Positions 7,889-18,700 of a stretch of 52,937 nucleotides of DNA are shown here, one piece after another. Source of the stretch: a virus; the IMG/VR virus record IMGVR_UViG_3300025652_000098, positions 1 through 52,937 of that record, one strand, 5' to 3'. Within the stretch, counting starts at the first letter, position 1. The number at the start of each line of letters is the position of its first letter. A program made the position numbers and the translations under genes. Under the pieces are notes generated by a model. It was not told the origin of the DNA and ran no database searches. It was given only the letters and a program-made list of their open reading frames with translations.

Positions 7889-8833
7889 ATGGCAAAACTT
7901 AAAAAACAATTAACAACAGTAGCACAGCGATACAACACCGTGTGGGAAGACTTTACTGTGGCAGATGCGACCAAAACTGTACCAACAGATTTGAGTATTA
8001 TGTGGACATCAAGTGAGGTCGCTGATATCGCATTGAATTTTAAAAGATACACAGGATATAATAAAACTGCGTATGGAGTACCCACAGATACCGATAGAGG
8101 GATGACTGAACAAGAGTCATTTGATGTATGGATAGTTAAATTCAACACAACACAGGCAAAATTCAAGAAATTGATATCTTCACTAGGAATAAATTCAATA
8201 ACACAGTTGCCGCAATGCGTTTATGATGGATTGTATTTGTATTATTGGTTTACCGGTTCTCTTACCGAGAGTGTTGCGATTGAGGGAGTTTACGATTTCA
8301 AATCAGCAATACACGACAGCGACTGGGATACTGTTGCTAGTATGATTATTCGTAACTACGAATTCAAAGAACAAGCGATTGAGTGCGCCAAAATACTAAG
8401 ACTTGCGGTCTATACCAAAACAAAATCCAGAAGCTGGTTGCGCCAAATGGGCATATTCAAGTTACGTGATAAAAACGAACTGTTCAAGTTCGGAACATTC
8501 ACAACTGAGGAATTACAGCGTGCTAGATTTTCATACTATGCCGAAACACAGAAATTCTTGCCATATACACCAGAAGGCATTAAGAGAGATATTATTAATC
8601 GATATGCTGAGACACTAACAAATGAGTTAGTCACATTTGACGGAACAACAACTGTGTATACACTTCAAAAGGAACCAAGTATGTATCCGGTCGAGAAACT
8701 AGAGGTGTATGTAAATGGAACCAGAATTCAGCATTTATTCGACTTTACAGTTAGTGGCAACACACTAACATTGCTACATCCTGAGAAAATTACACTAGCG
8801 AACTCTGAATTGAAGTTTGTTATTAGAATATAA
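7889..8833 (+). CDS. Virion protein with possible degenerate lysozyme-like domain
   Basis: A 314-residue protein behind an AAAGG ribosome-binding site. Residues of about 45-125 loosely follow a T4-lysozyme-type layout: 'NFKRYTGYNKTAYGVP' (compare 'I..FEG....AY'), then a helix, then 'LPQCVYDGLYLYYWFTG' (compare 'Q.DAL..F..N.G'). The catalytic Glu expected in the first motif is not evident, so any enzyme activity is doubtful. The C-terminal 80 residues are a small beta domain (TTVYTLQ...VEKLEVYVNGT...FTVSGNTLTLL) common in phage structural proteins. Between gp5 and gp25 it is almost surely a baseplate component. It could be a relocated relic of the tail lysozyme missing from gp5. Confidence 0.4.
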   Translation: MAKLKKQLTTVAQRYNTVWEDFTVADATKTVPTDLSIMWTSSEVADIALNFKRYTGYNKTAYGVPTDTDRGMTEQESFDVWIVKFNTTQAKFKKLISSLGINSITQLPQCVYDGLYLYYWFTGSLTESVAIEGVYDFKSAIHDSDWDTVASMIIRNYEFKEQAIECAKILRLAVYTKTKSRSWLRQMGIFKLRDKNELFKFGTFTTEELQRARFSYYAETQKFLPYTPEGIKRDIINRYAETLTNELVTFDGTTTVYTLQKEPSMYPVEKLEVYVNGTRIQHLFDFTVSGNTLTLLHPEKITLANSELKFVIRI

Positions 8834-8852
8834 ACATAGTAGTTAAAACTTC

Positions 8853-8860
8853 TATAAATA
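8853..8860 (+). promoter_or_regulatory. Perfect TATAAATA late box before gp25
   Basis: An exact T4 late-promoter octamer lies in the 32-base gap between the preceding gene and gp25. With T4 geometry (box ending near -6), transcription would start at about 8866, which is the A of the gp25 ATG. If used, it would yield a leaderless or near-leaderless message. It may also be a chance match in AT-rich DNA. Confidence 0.4.
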
Positions 8861-8865
8861 GTTAT

Positions 8866-9231
8866 ATGGCAAAGTATTATGGTTTTAGTAGTGTAAATAA
8901 AAGATCAGGCAGCACGGTTCTAGTTGATTCAGAACTTGCTAAACGTGACCTGTTGAATCATTTTTATACAAAGAAAGGTGAGCGTGTGATGAATCCAGCT
9001 TTTGGAAGCATCATATGGGATCTGTTATTTGACCCAATGGACGACTATACTCGTTCACTGGCGAAGGATGACGTTGAGCGCATCATCGGATTAGATCCAC
9101 GCTGGAGTATTAACGAAGTTTTTATTATCAGCGAGCGTGAACATTCTATAGAGGTAAGAGCTAATATAGTTTATGTATCGACTGGATCAGTGGAACAATT
9201 ATACTTAAATTTTGAGAGTGAGACAATCTAA
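8866..9231 (+). CDS. 25: Baseplate wedge protein gp25
   Basis: A 121-residue protein of the gp25-like wedge family. Family features include 'LLNHFYTKKGERVMNPAFG', where the Gly-Glu-Arg-x-x-x-P-x-F-G core is strongly conserved, followed by 'IWDLLFDPMDD' and a central beta region. Length is close to T4 gp25 (132). In contractile systems gp25 joins wedges to the sheath initiator. No clear Shine-Dalgarno is visible upstream, which fits the late box placed right at the start codon. Its TAA overlaps the ATG of gp6 (TAATG). Confidence 0.92.
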   Translation: MAKYYGFSSVNKRSGSTVLVDSELAKRDLLNHFYTKKGERVMNPAFGSIIWDLLFDPMDDYTRSLAKDDVERIIGLDPRWSINEVFIISEREHSIEVRANIVYVSTGSVEQLYLNFESETI

Positions 9232-12200
9232 TGGCACAAGGTGCAAGACAGAGCAGTTTATTTGCTGCCGAAGACTTCAGCGTAGTATACGAGAGTTTTA
9301 GCCAAGCTAATTTTCAGGCGTATGACTTTGATACAATCAGGTCTGCCATGGTGGATTATGTAAGAGCTAACTACCCGGAAGATTTTAACGACTGGATCAG
9401 CAGTAGTGAATTTGTAAGTTTAATTGAACTTATGGCATTCTTAGGTCACAACTTGGCTTTCCGAGCTGACCTTGCTAGCCGTGAAAACTATCTGAGTACT
9501 GCCGAGCGCCGTGAAAGCGCATTGCGTATTGCTGAATTCTTGGGATATGAACCAACAAGAAACGTTGTCGCTGATGGCTATTTGAAAATCAATAGTATCA
9601 AGACAAGTGAAAGATTATATGATGCCGAAGGATCAAGTCTTGCCAACAAAGATATTTTCTTTGAAGATGTGACTAACCCTGACACGTATCAAGACTTCTT
9701 GACTATTATGAATAGTATTTTCACTACTAGTAACCAATTCGGCACACCTTTTGCTAAGTTTAATCAATCTGGTGTTGTGAACGAAGTATACAAGACTAGT
9801 ACAGCAAATAACTCGGTAGTAGAGTCATTTAACTCAACTATCAGTGGACAAAGTCTGGGATTTGAACTATACAGTGTATATTACAATCAAAATGTAAATG
9901 TGATAGAAGAGCGCACGCCTGAACCAAATAAAAGTATTGACATTCTGTACAAGAATGATAATAGTGGTTTCACAAGTCCAAATACTGGATTCTTTATGGG
10001 CTTTAAGCAGGGCACGTTAAACTTTCAAGATTTTAATGTTGACACTGGCTTAGCCAACTTGGTACTAGACGTTACCGGTACTAATATTGCTAATGGTAAT
10101 ATCTGGGTACAAACAATCGGATTAGACGGCACCATCTCTACAAACTGGACACTTGTTGACAGACAATACGGAACCAACGCAATCTATAATAGTGTTTCAA
10201 ACAACCAACGAGATATCTTTACTGTGAGCAGTAGAGAAGATGACCAGATTAGTATTGTATTTGGTGACGGAAGTTTCGCAAACATTCCTCGTGGTATAAT
10301 TCGTGTTTGGTACAGAACAGGCGCCAATCTTAACTATGTTATTAATCCAAATAATATGTCAAGCATTACAAAGAACTTTAGATACACAGGAATTGATGGC
10401 AATGAATATACAGCTACAATTAATCTAGGTCTAAAAGAAACTGTAAGCAATGCGAGTATTAGAGAATCACTAAAGAGCATCAAGGATAACGCTGGTAGAT
10501 TCTATAGCGCACAGGACCGCATGGTTACTGCTGATGATTATAGCTTATTCCCACTAACAGTTAGTGAAAATGTTAGCAAGATTAAAAGTATTAACCGAGT
10601 ACATAGTGGGCACAGTCGCTTTAGAGATTTTTATGATCCTACTGCTACTTACAGTGACGCAAGTATGTATATGGATGATGGCTATCTTTATAAAGATGAC
10701 GCAACAGTAAGAAGTTTAATCGGATTACCTTCGTCATTAACATCTGAGCAAATATTTAATCGACATGTTGCTCCATTATTGAATGATCCTGAACTTACCA
10801 ACTTTTACTTTCATCGCCAGTTTTACGGAACAAATATCAGTTTGGACGGCGCAGTACCAGGTTTATATGACGCATATCAGCATTACAGTAACACAACTGG
10901 ATTGATTAATTTTTATAATGTAAATGGCAGTATCGACGATGTGTATCGTTGGAACCAAATCACTTCTGGTAATAGTAGCTCGACAGGGTATATCACTCTG
11001 AATGGCGTAGTTCAGAATTTCGGCACAGCCGCCGCTGCTCCATTAGACAAACTATCCGAGAATGGATTAGTTGAATTCATTACATCACCATTTGTTGAAG
11101 GTTATATTTCTCGTATTGAGCTTGTCAATCAGGGAAGCGGATACACAAGTGCTCCTACGATATCTATTGATGGCATCGGCACAGGAGCAACAGCAGAGGC
11201 AACTCTTACTGGTGATTCAATATCAAGTATATCTGTCACAGCAGCAGGCTCGGAATACAACTCAGCAACAAACATTACTATCACGGGCGGCGGCGGAAGC
11301 GGCGGCGTTGCTAAAGTATATGTAACCAGTGCTGACACAAAATGGGTAAAAATAGTCAGTCTTGGCAACAATGGACTTGGTGAAGATAGTGCTTCTGGAA
11401 TCCCAACAGGCATTACACTTGACAGTCGAGGTTCAGTCGCACTAGGCGGCGTTGTTCCAACTGGCGCAAGAATTAAACGAATTGTCCCAACATACAGCAT
11501 GGACACTACAACAGCAGTTAAAGCTGAAATAAAAAATGCGATTGATAATCGAAATAGCTTTGGTTTACGTTACGATATTCCTACTAGAGGATGGGCATTG
11601 GTGGCATCAGGCGATCTTCCTGGCAATAGTATTGCGTCTACAGACGTTAGTAGTTGGAGCAGACAATTCGAAGGTGATATTACAGCTGGATCATTGGATC
11701 AGAGTTGGATAATCAGATTTGATTATAGTTCTACCGATTGGGAAATACTTGTTAGAAAAACGAGGTTTGTTTTTGGTAGTGACACAACAGTTAGATTTAA
11801 CAATCTCAACTTCGAAGAAACATTTAGTAGTGCGACATCCAAGCCTAGAAGAGATAATCTAGAAGTACTTGATATTAATAATGTCTCCTCTAGTGATTAT
11901 ACACCATTGGGCAAGAAATACAAGTTTAATGTTAGCGGATACTACAAATATAGTGACGGCTATACTGATAATCATAAAGTAAAAGTTACGTTGGCTGATC
12001 CAGATAACGATAACTATCCAGATACGCCAGATGCGTTTCAGCAGGTTGTCAGAGACCAGACGATTAATCTTGGCACGATCACGGAAAATGGATATGATTA
12101 CACTGTAAGAGCCGCCACCGGCACTAATACTGGCGGACGCGAAGCAATACACACAAGATATAATAGAATTGCTGACTTAAATCAGGTAATTGATCCATCC

Positions 12201-12776
12201 AGAACTAACATCATTGATACATATGTTCTTCTTAGAAGTTACGACACTGAGTTCAGAACATGGGCAGCATATGATGGTAGATCATTTACTCAGCCAGCTG
12301 CTCCGACAGTTAATGGACTTAGTAAATTGTTTACTAGTCTGTCCACCAAGAAAACAATAAGTGACCAGATAATTTATAGACCTGTCAAGTATAAAATACT
12401 ATTTGGAGATTTGGCGTCATCTGAGTTACAGGCAAACTTCAAGATTACAAAAACAGTAAATAGTACATTGAGTGATACAGAAATCAAACAAACAGTAGTA
12501 CAACTAATAAATGAATATTTTAGTATTGACAACTGGGACTTTGGCGAGACATTTTATTTTACTGAACTTGCGTCATACGTTCATAACAACTTGATAGGGC
12601 AAATAAGTCAGATTAATATTGTTCCAATTGACAACAGATTTGGTTCAACGCTTTATGAGATTAATTCACAAAGTGACGAACTATTCCTGCCAGTTCTAAC
12701 ATCTGCTAATGTCATTGTGGAATCAAGTAACAACGCTAATCTAACTACTATAACATCAAACTCCGGAGTTAATTAA
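9231..12776 (+). CDS. 6: Baseplate wedge protein gp6, enlarged
   Basis: An 1181-residue protein. The N-terminal region (YPEDFNDWISSSEFVSLIEL, then 'LAFRADLASRENYLSTAERRES') is a clear gp6 signature and the middle retains a gp6/J-like layout. T4 gp6 is 660 residues. Part of the extra length is a glycine-rich module at about residues 625-700 (SRIELVNQGSGYTSAPTIS, then a GGGGSGG stretch) that resembles a segment in the next protein. gp6 dimers form the iris that ties baseplate wedges together. The start overlaps the gp25 stop, and the stop overlaps the next ATG, so gp25, gp6 and the giant wedge protein are coupled. Confidence 0.88.
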   Translation: MAQGARQSSLFAAEDFSVVYESFSQANFQAYDFDTIRSAMVDYVRANYPEDFNDWISSSEFVSLIELMAFLGHNLAFRADLASRENYLSTAERRESALRIAEFLGYEPTRNVVADGYLKINSIKTSERLYDAEGSSLANKDIFFEDVTNPDTYQDFLTIMNSIFTTSNQFGTPFAKFNQSGVVNEVYKTSTANNSVVESFNSTISGQSLGFELYSVYYNQNVNVIEERTPEPNKSIDILYKNDNSGFTSPNTGFFMGFKQGTLNFQDFNVDTGLANLVLDVTGTNIANGNIWVQTIGLDGTISTNWTLVDRQYGTNAIYNSVSNNQRDIFTVSSREDDQISIVFGDGSFANIPRGIIRVWYRTGANLNYVINPNNMSSITKNFRYTGIDGNEYTATINLGLKETVSNASIRESLKSIKDNAGRFYSAQDRMVTADDYSLFPLTVSENVSKIKSINRVHSGHSRFRDFYDPTATYSDASMYMDDGYLYKDDATVRSLIGLPSSLTSEQIFNRHVAPLLNDPELTNFYFHRQFYGTNISLDGAVPGLYDAYQHYSNTTGLINFYNVNGSIDDVYRWNQITSGNSSSTGYITLNGVVQNFGTAAAAPLDKLSENGLVEFITSPFVEGYISRIELVNQGSGYTSAPTISIDGIGTGATAEATLTGDSISSISVTAAGSEYNSATNITITGGGGSGGVAKVYVTSADTKWVKIVSLGNNGLGEDSASGIPTGITLDSRGSVALGGVVPTGARIKRIVPTYSMDTTTAVKAEIKNAIDNRNSFGLRYDIPTRGWALVASGDLPGNSIASTDVSSWSRQFEGDITAGSLDQSWIIRFDYSSTDWEILVRKTRFVFGSDTTVRFNNLNFEETFSSATSKPRRDNLEVLDINNVSSSDYTPLGKKYKFNVSGYYKYSDGYTDNHKVKVTLADPDNDNYPDTPDAFQQVVRDQTINLGTITENGYDYTVRAATGTNTGGREAIHTRYNRIADLNQVIDPSRTNIIDTYVLLRSYDTEFRTWAAYDGRSFTQPAAPTVNGLSKLFTSLSTKKTISDQIIYRPVKYKILFGDLASSELQANFKITKTVNSTLSDTEIKQTVVQLINEYFSIDNWDFGETFYFTELASYVHNNLIGQISQINIVPIDNRFGSTLYEINSQSDELFLPVLTSANVIVESSNNANLTTITSNSGVN
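11103..11329 (+). repeat. Glycine-rich inserted module in gp6, related to one in the next gene
   Basis: These codons encode two half-repeats of the form 'V...GSGYTSAPT+.I.G.GTGA.A.A', ending in a GGGGSGG run. A similar pair (TITVTNGGTYATAPVLTV and 'VSIDNPGGNFTGRPTIV') occurs near 17017-17230 in the gp7-like protein. The module lies between regions expected in gp6, so it looks like an acquired surface domain. Confidence 0.55.
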
Positions 12777-15700
12777 TGAGCCAGAACTATCAAGCGAATC
12801 CTACTGATGCCCCACTAATCACACGACCAGGCGAAAGTAAGGAAAGATTGGGTACGACAAATGTTACGGGACTATTGCCTGACATTTTCAGAACTCATAT
12901 AAACAAAAAGTTTCTGAACAGTACGCTAGAACAATTACTATCCAGCGGCAGTTTACAGGCAATAAATTCGCTTGTTGGTTCAAACAACGGCTATAGAAAA
13001 GCGTCGGACATATACGACAGTAGCAATAGATTTGCGGACAACTATCAGTTTACTCCTTCGTTGGTTAATAAAAATGACAACAACGAGATTACGGATGTGC
13101 TTTCTTATGATGATTTTATATCAGCATTGGAATTCAACGGCGTTGATGTAAACAACCACAACAATATCTTAAATGAAAATGGTTATACTCTTAGACTGCC
13201 GATCAACTACGATATGTTTATCAACTATCACAAATACTTTTGGGCACTCAATACTGTGCCTGTATGCGAACTTGATTATGGATCAGGACCTCTAGCAGAG
13301 GCGCTCCTGATTGATGATATTGATGGACTTCTGCTTGGCTCAACATACACTACTCCTACTTTAGCTAACGGCAAGACACTAACATTAGAAAATGGTATGC
13401 GTGTTAAGTTCATTGGTGATAATGTATCTGGCGTAAACTATGCCAAAGATATAACCTACATTGTAGACAACGTTGGTCAACCAAGTGGCATCAAGCTCAC
13501 GGAACAATATGATGCCACTGGCACAAAAACATGGATCAATAAAACAATCTACAACTACAGCGATCCTATCAGAGATTATGTAGTAGAGCCTAGATTTGCT
13601 CCCGAGCAGAGCGCATGGTCGAGAACTAATCTATGGGTAAAAGACAGCGTAGTTATATCTGCCTGTGATTATAATGATTTAGATTCCAGCGACTACGCAA
13701 TTGAAACAGCACGAGCGGTCAGACCTATTATTGAATTCTTTGCTGATTGTGAGAAGTTTGACTTCGGTACAGAACACTTAATGAATGTGTCACACGCATT
13801 TGAGAACATCGTTGCTCCTGGTACGGATATTATAGGCGCTACCAATTTCAATCTTGCTTCGCATCTAGCAACAACTATATGGTCATTGACTGGGTTCGAC
13901 AAGGGTGATAAAGTATACGTTGATTCAGACGGTGAACTTACATACTGGGAATGTGCGCAAACCCACAACGATGCCAAGAACCCTACTTTCTACATGAATA
14001 GTGAATATTGGAAACAGATCGTTGCTAAAACAGTGGTAGACGGCGACACTATATTGTTCATATCTAGCACCGATGTAGCATATAATAATACTATTCGTAC
14101 AGCAGTCGTTGATGGCACTGGACTGATTACGGCATTAACGCCGTTACACGACAGCGGAACATTAACCCCTGGTGACAAGATTGTTGTGACAGTTGGTTAC
14201 AACGAAGTGTTCGGTGATGAATATCCAAATGATATATGGAGTGGCAGTGAATGGTACTGGGATAACACTACATGGGTATACGGACAACAAAAAGACTATC
14301 GCAGTGAAGGAATGTTATTTCAGGCATACGATATAGATTTGAATAAATTAGATGACGCCGCTGTTTATCCAAACAGCAGTTTTGCCGGTGATCCAATCTT
14401 TGATTACAGCAAGAGTACATCGTCAATCTATGATTTTGCGCTTGGCTTTAAGCCAAAGTATGCCGAGTATGGCAACAACCCAGGTTTTGAATTTACATTG
14501 GGCAGTGGCAGTATAAGATACGCATACAACAAAGTCAATACAAATGTTAACTTATCAAACTCAAGTGTATCAAATGAATTTGAAATTGCCGGCTTCTATT
14601 ACTTCAAGAACATCAATACTGGCAAATTTACAAATAACTGGACTGAAGTACGTGGCGGACAGCCGGTAAGAAGACACTACCAGAATATCTTCGGTACCCC
14701 TAGTGACTCAATGATTGTCGATCTTGGCACGAACGATGTCCATAATTACGACAGCTTTCGTGTGTTGAGTAAAGGTAGCGAACTAGAATTCCATACACAC
14801 AGTAATCAAAATTCTGTCACTACATTCAACAGAGTGAACGGAACTAATCCGGTGTTGTTTATGGCAAGAAACAAGACTTATACATTCAAGACTGTATTTG
14901 ATAGTGATGACCTACAATTTAAGGATGTCTCTGGCAATAATATTCCTGGACTTACTCGCAGCCCAGCTATTGATAATGAGTTCACGATATCTCTTGATGG
15001 AACTGTTACCGATGCTCTTATAAAATATACTCTTCCCGGAGTAGATACAGGATGGATCAGTCTGTCCGATATTAAAGAATACAATGTTGATGTGACTATT
15101 AGAAATGACAGTGGCGACACTGTTCTGCCAGAGACTGCTTATGTTATCTCGGACAATCACTTAACCATCACGCATGATTTTGCTGCTGATGATGTGGTTG
15201 ATGTTACCTGGCACACTGATGGCAAATTAACTAGCTCCGCACAGGGTTCTTTTTTACCTGCTGATACTCATATTCTTAATCCACAGAACGAGCTTGTGAC
15301 AACAGTAGAATATAGTGACCTACAGCACCATATCAAAAGTCAGATGACTTCTATTCCTGGCTTTAGTGACAGCTTTTTTGGTACAAACAACTATACAGCA
15401 TTACCGATGTTGAACCAATTTGGCGGCACGATTAGGCAGCAGGCGTTTAGTACAGAGTTACTAACCCAAACACTCAGCAACACTGATTCTAATCCATTCA
15501 GTAGTCTACGGTTTGTGTCACAGCGATATAATAGATTTAAGTCACAATTTACTCAAAAAGTAAAACAGCTACACAACACAACAGATACTAGTATTCCAGT
15601 ATATGAGTTGGTTGATCGTGCTCTAAGAGAAATGAATCTAGGCAAGAATCGCAACAGTGATTTTTCTCAAAGTGACATGGCATTTTATAATGGCTATGAA

Positions 15701-18700
15701 AGTGTAGATGTAAACTGGTATGATGGCGACAGTAATGTATTCTCATTGCCACAAACAATCAACACATTCGATGACACAGTTAACCATGTTCAGTTATGGC
15801 TAAAAGATGTTGATGGCAATGGCGTTGCTCGTTGGAGAGCATTGATCAAGGACATCGATTACACACTAACAAACTATAATGTGACAATTAATACATCAGT
15901 GACCTTTGATGGTGATAGTAGAGCATACGCCCACATTCGTTGGTATCCACAAAATAGCAGCAGCTTTATCCCACCAAGCGCAGCGAAGATGGGTCTGGTA
16001 CGACCTACTAAACTAAGCCAGTTATCTAATTTTTATATTGATGCTGGATATATCACTGGTCAGGATGACTTTGTTGCTCCTACTGTTGGCACATACACAG
16101 ATGCGCTTCAGTTACATGACGGCAGTATTCATGTTAGAATGGGCACAGAACTATATAACAGAAATAGTTCAGAATTTAATATCGTTGACGCCGCTATCTG
16201 GGAACTTGATACCAGAATAGAAAACAATCTATCAGATGCCCTTAACACGGTAGTTGATTATAAAACAATAATGCCTACAGCACATCGCAGCACCAGTTAT
16301 TCTTGGGATGACATGTCCAACGCTATGCGTGATGACTTCAATAGATGGAAAACTAGAAATAGTGTTACCGTACTAAACTCCGCGTCTTATTACGATGCCG
16401 GCGATAAGTTTACTTGGAACTACAGTAGTGTAGGACCAGGCATTGGCGGCTGGAAAGGCGTGTACACATACTACTTTAATACTGATAGACCACACACTCA
16501 TCCATGGGAGATGTTTGGCTACAACACACAACCAACATGGTGGATAGTATATTATGACTGGACAGATGTCAATAAGAAAGCAGCACTGATCACAGCATTG
16601 AAAACTGGACACTATAACAATCCAGCAGATACACCGAAATATAGTATAGATTACGCATACACAAACTATGATTGGGATACTAACACACTAGTTGATATCA
16701 CTAATGTATTGCTTGATCCTGTTGCGGCAGCCGTTGTTACTGCTCCTGTAAGTGTTGAAGCATCAAAAGACTTTGTATTTGGAGATTTAGGTCCAATCGA
16801 ATCATCATGGAGAAATAGTAGCGAGTATAAAATTAACTTGTTTAGTACACTAATGAAATTACAGCCATTGTGGACTATCAATACATATTTCAGAAGTCTT
16901 ACCAGAAGCATAATTTCGAATCCTGATATAGATACTGTACAGCATTACTTCAAAGACACAAAGAACTTAGGAAATAATAAGAACGCAAACTTCACATATT
17001 TGCCGTTCGCTGACAACATTCTTAGTACTATTACTGTAACAAATGGCGGCACTTATGCGACCGCGCCAGTATTGACAGTATTCAGTAACTTTGGTGATGA
17101 CGCAACTGTTACCGCCCATGTTAATAACGGCACAATGGCAGCAGTATCAATCGACAATCCAGGTGGCAACTTCACGGGAAGACCGACTATCGTAACAAGC
17201 GAAGGCAATGCGACATTCAATGTTACTACGATTGCTGGAGCAACAAGATACTTCGGCGGCATGGGTAATGCTATAGTTGAATTTGCCAAATATAATAACA
17301 CACCGGTTGACACATTGGTTGAAAGATTTAATAATATGGGATATTCTCCTATTGTTAAGGCTTCTGGCTTTGTCAACAACGATCAAAACTTTATATTGGA
17401 AAGTAGCCACGATAAGGGTCGTGTTTATTATCCAGCAGACAGTCATACAACAATTCTTTACACAAGTCAACCAAAAGATGAAAAATTCTTTAGTTCGGTA
17501 AAAATTACGAAATTAGCACAGGGCTTTTCTGTATCAGGAATGGACAATGTAGGACAGACATTTAGTTATTATGCTCCTATAACTACTTCTAGCAAGATTG
17601 CGGTTGACATTAATAATAAACTGTATTACAATTACAGTAAATACGACACCACGGCTACTCAATTGGCTTATAGTAGTGTGTTAGACGACACACAGGCAGT
17701 TTATAATTTCATTCTAGGCTACGAGAAATATCTATTGGCACAGGGTTGGAAAACAGCCGCGTGGGCAGCAGAGGCACAGAAATTTGTTGAATGGAATGCT
17801 ACAGCAGCAGCGGGCGATTATGTATTCGCTAAGCCAGATACCTCTAGACTAGAGATAACTGAGCCTACGTTGGGATATTATGACAGCCTATCAACAAAAT
17901 ATGATGGCGCATACAATCTGGTAGATGCTGATGGAAAATTAATCTCCAATGATAAGGTGCTAATCAGTAGAAATATTGAAACCAGCACTGGTATTAACAC
18001 GGTAATGGAAAGAAAAGACAACGACACAATCATCCATGGTATAAGATTCTACACAGTAGAATTAGAGCACGTTATCGTATTCGACAACGAAAGTTTGTTT
18101 AATGATGTAGTTTATCAGCCAGCGATGGGTAACCTGCGAGATCGTATTACTTGGAGAGGCACTAGAACAAAAGACTGGAACGGCAAACTATATGCTCCTG
18201 GCTTCGTAGTTACTGGCGACAGAATTGTTAATAACTTCGACACGGTAGCAAGAGAACTAGACCAGTATTATGGACCTGGCAATACATTGTCAAATCAACA
18301 AATGCTTGACGTAGCCCGCTTTAATGTGGGATACAATCGTCCAGCATGGGCAGATAGTCTGACATTAGATGACGACACAGTGTGGAATTTTGTTAAAGGT
18401 ACATACAAGTATAGTGGCACAGAGAATGCTCTTAACGCATTACTGCGCACAACTGCGTTATATGATACCGTTGCTGATGTCACCCTACACGAAGATTGGG
18501 CAATTAGAACTGCTGATTATGGCGATACACGTTCGAATGAAACATTGGAATTTGTATTAACCCGTGACTTAGTTAAAACAAACCCTCAGCCGATTAGATT
18601 TACAGATGGAATTCGCAATGACGTTCTGACTGACTTTGTGGTTGATGTGGATTCAAACAGTAATCTATTGGTCACCGGTACGGCAGGAAATAATTTCCAA

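Noticed and set aside
11129-11506. 125-residue minus-strand ORF inside gp6
   Set aside because: It is the antisense of the repeat-like glycine-rich codons of gp6; low-complexity (Pro/Val/Ser-rich) translation, no ribosome-binding site or promoter.
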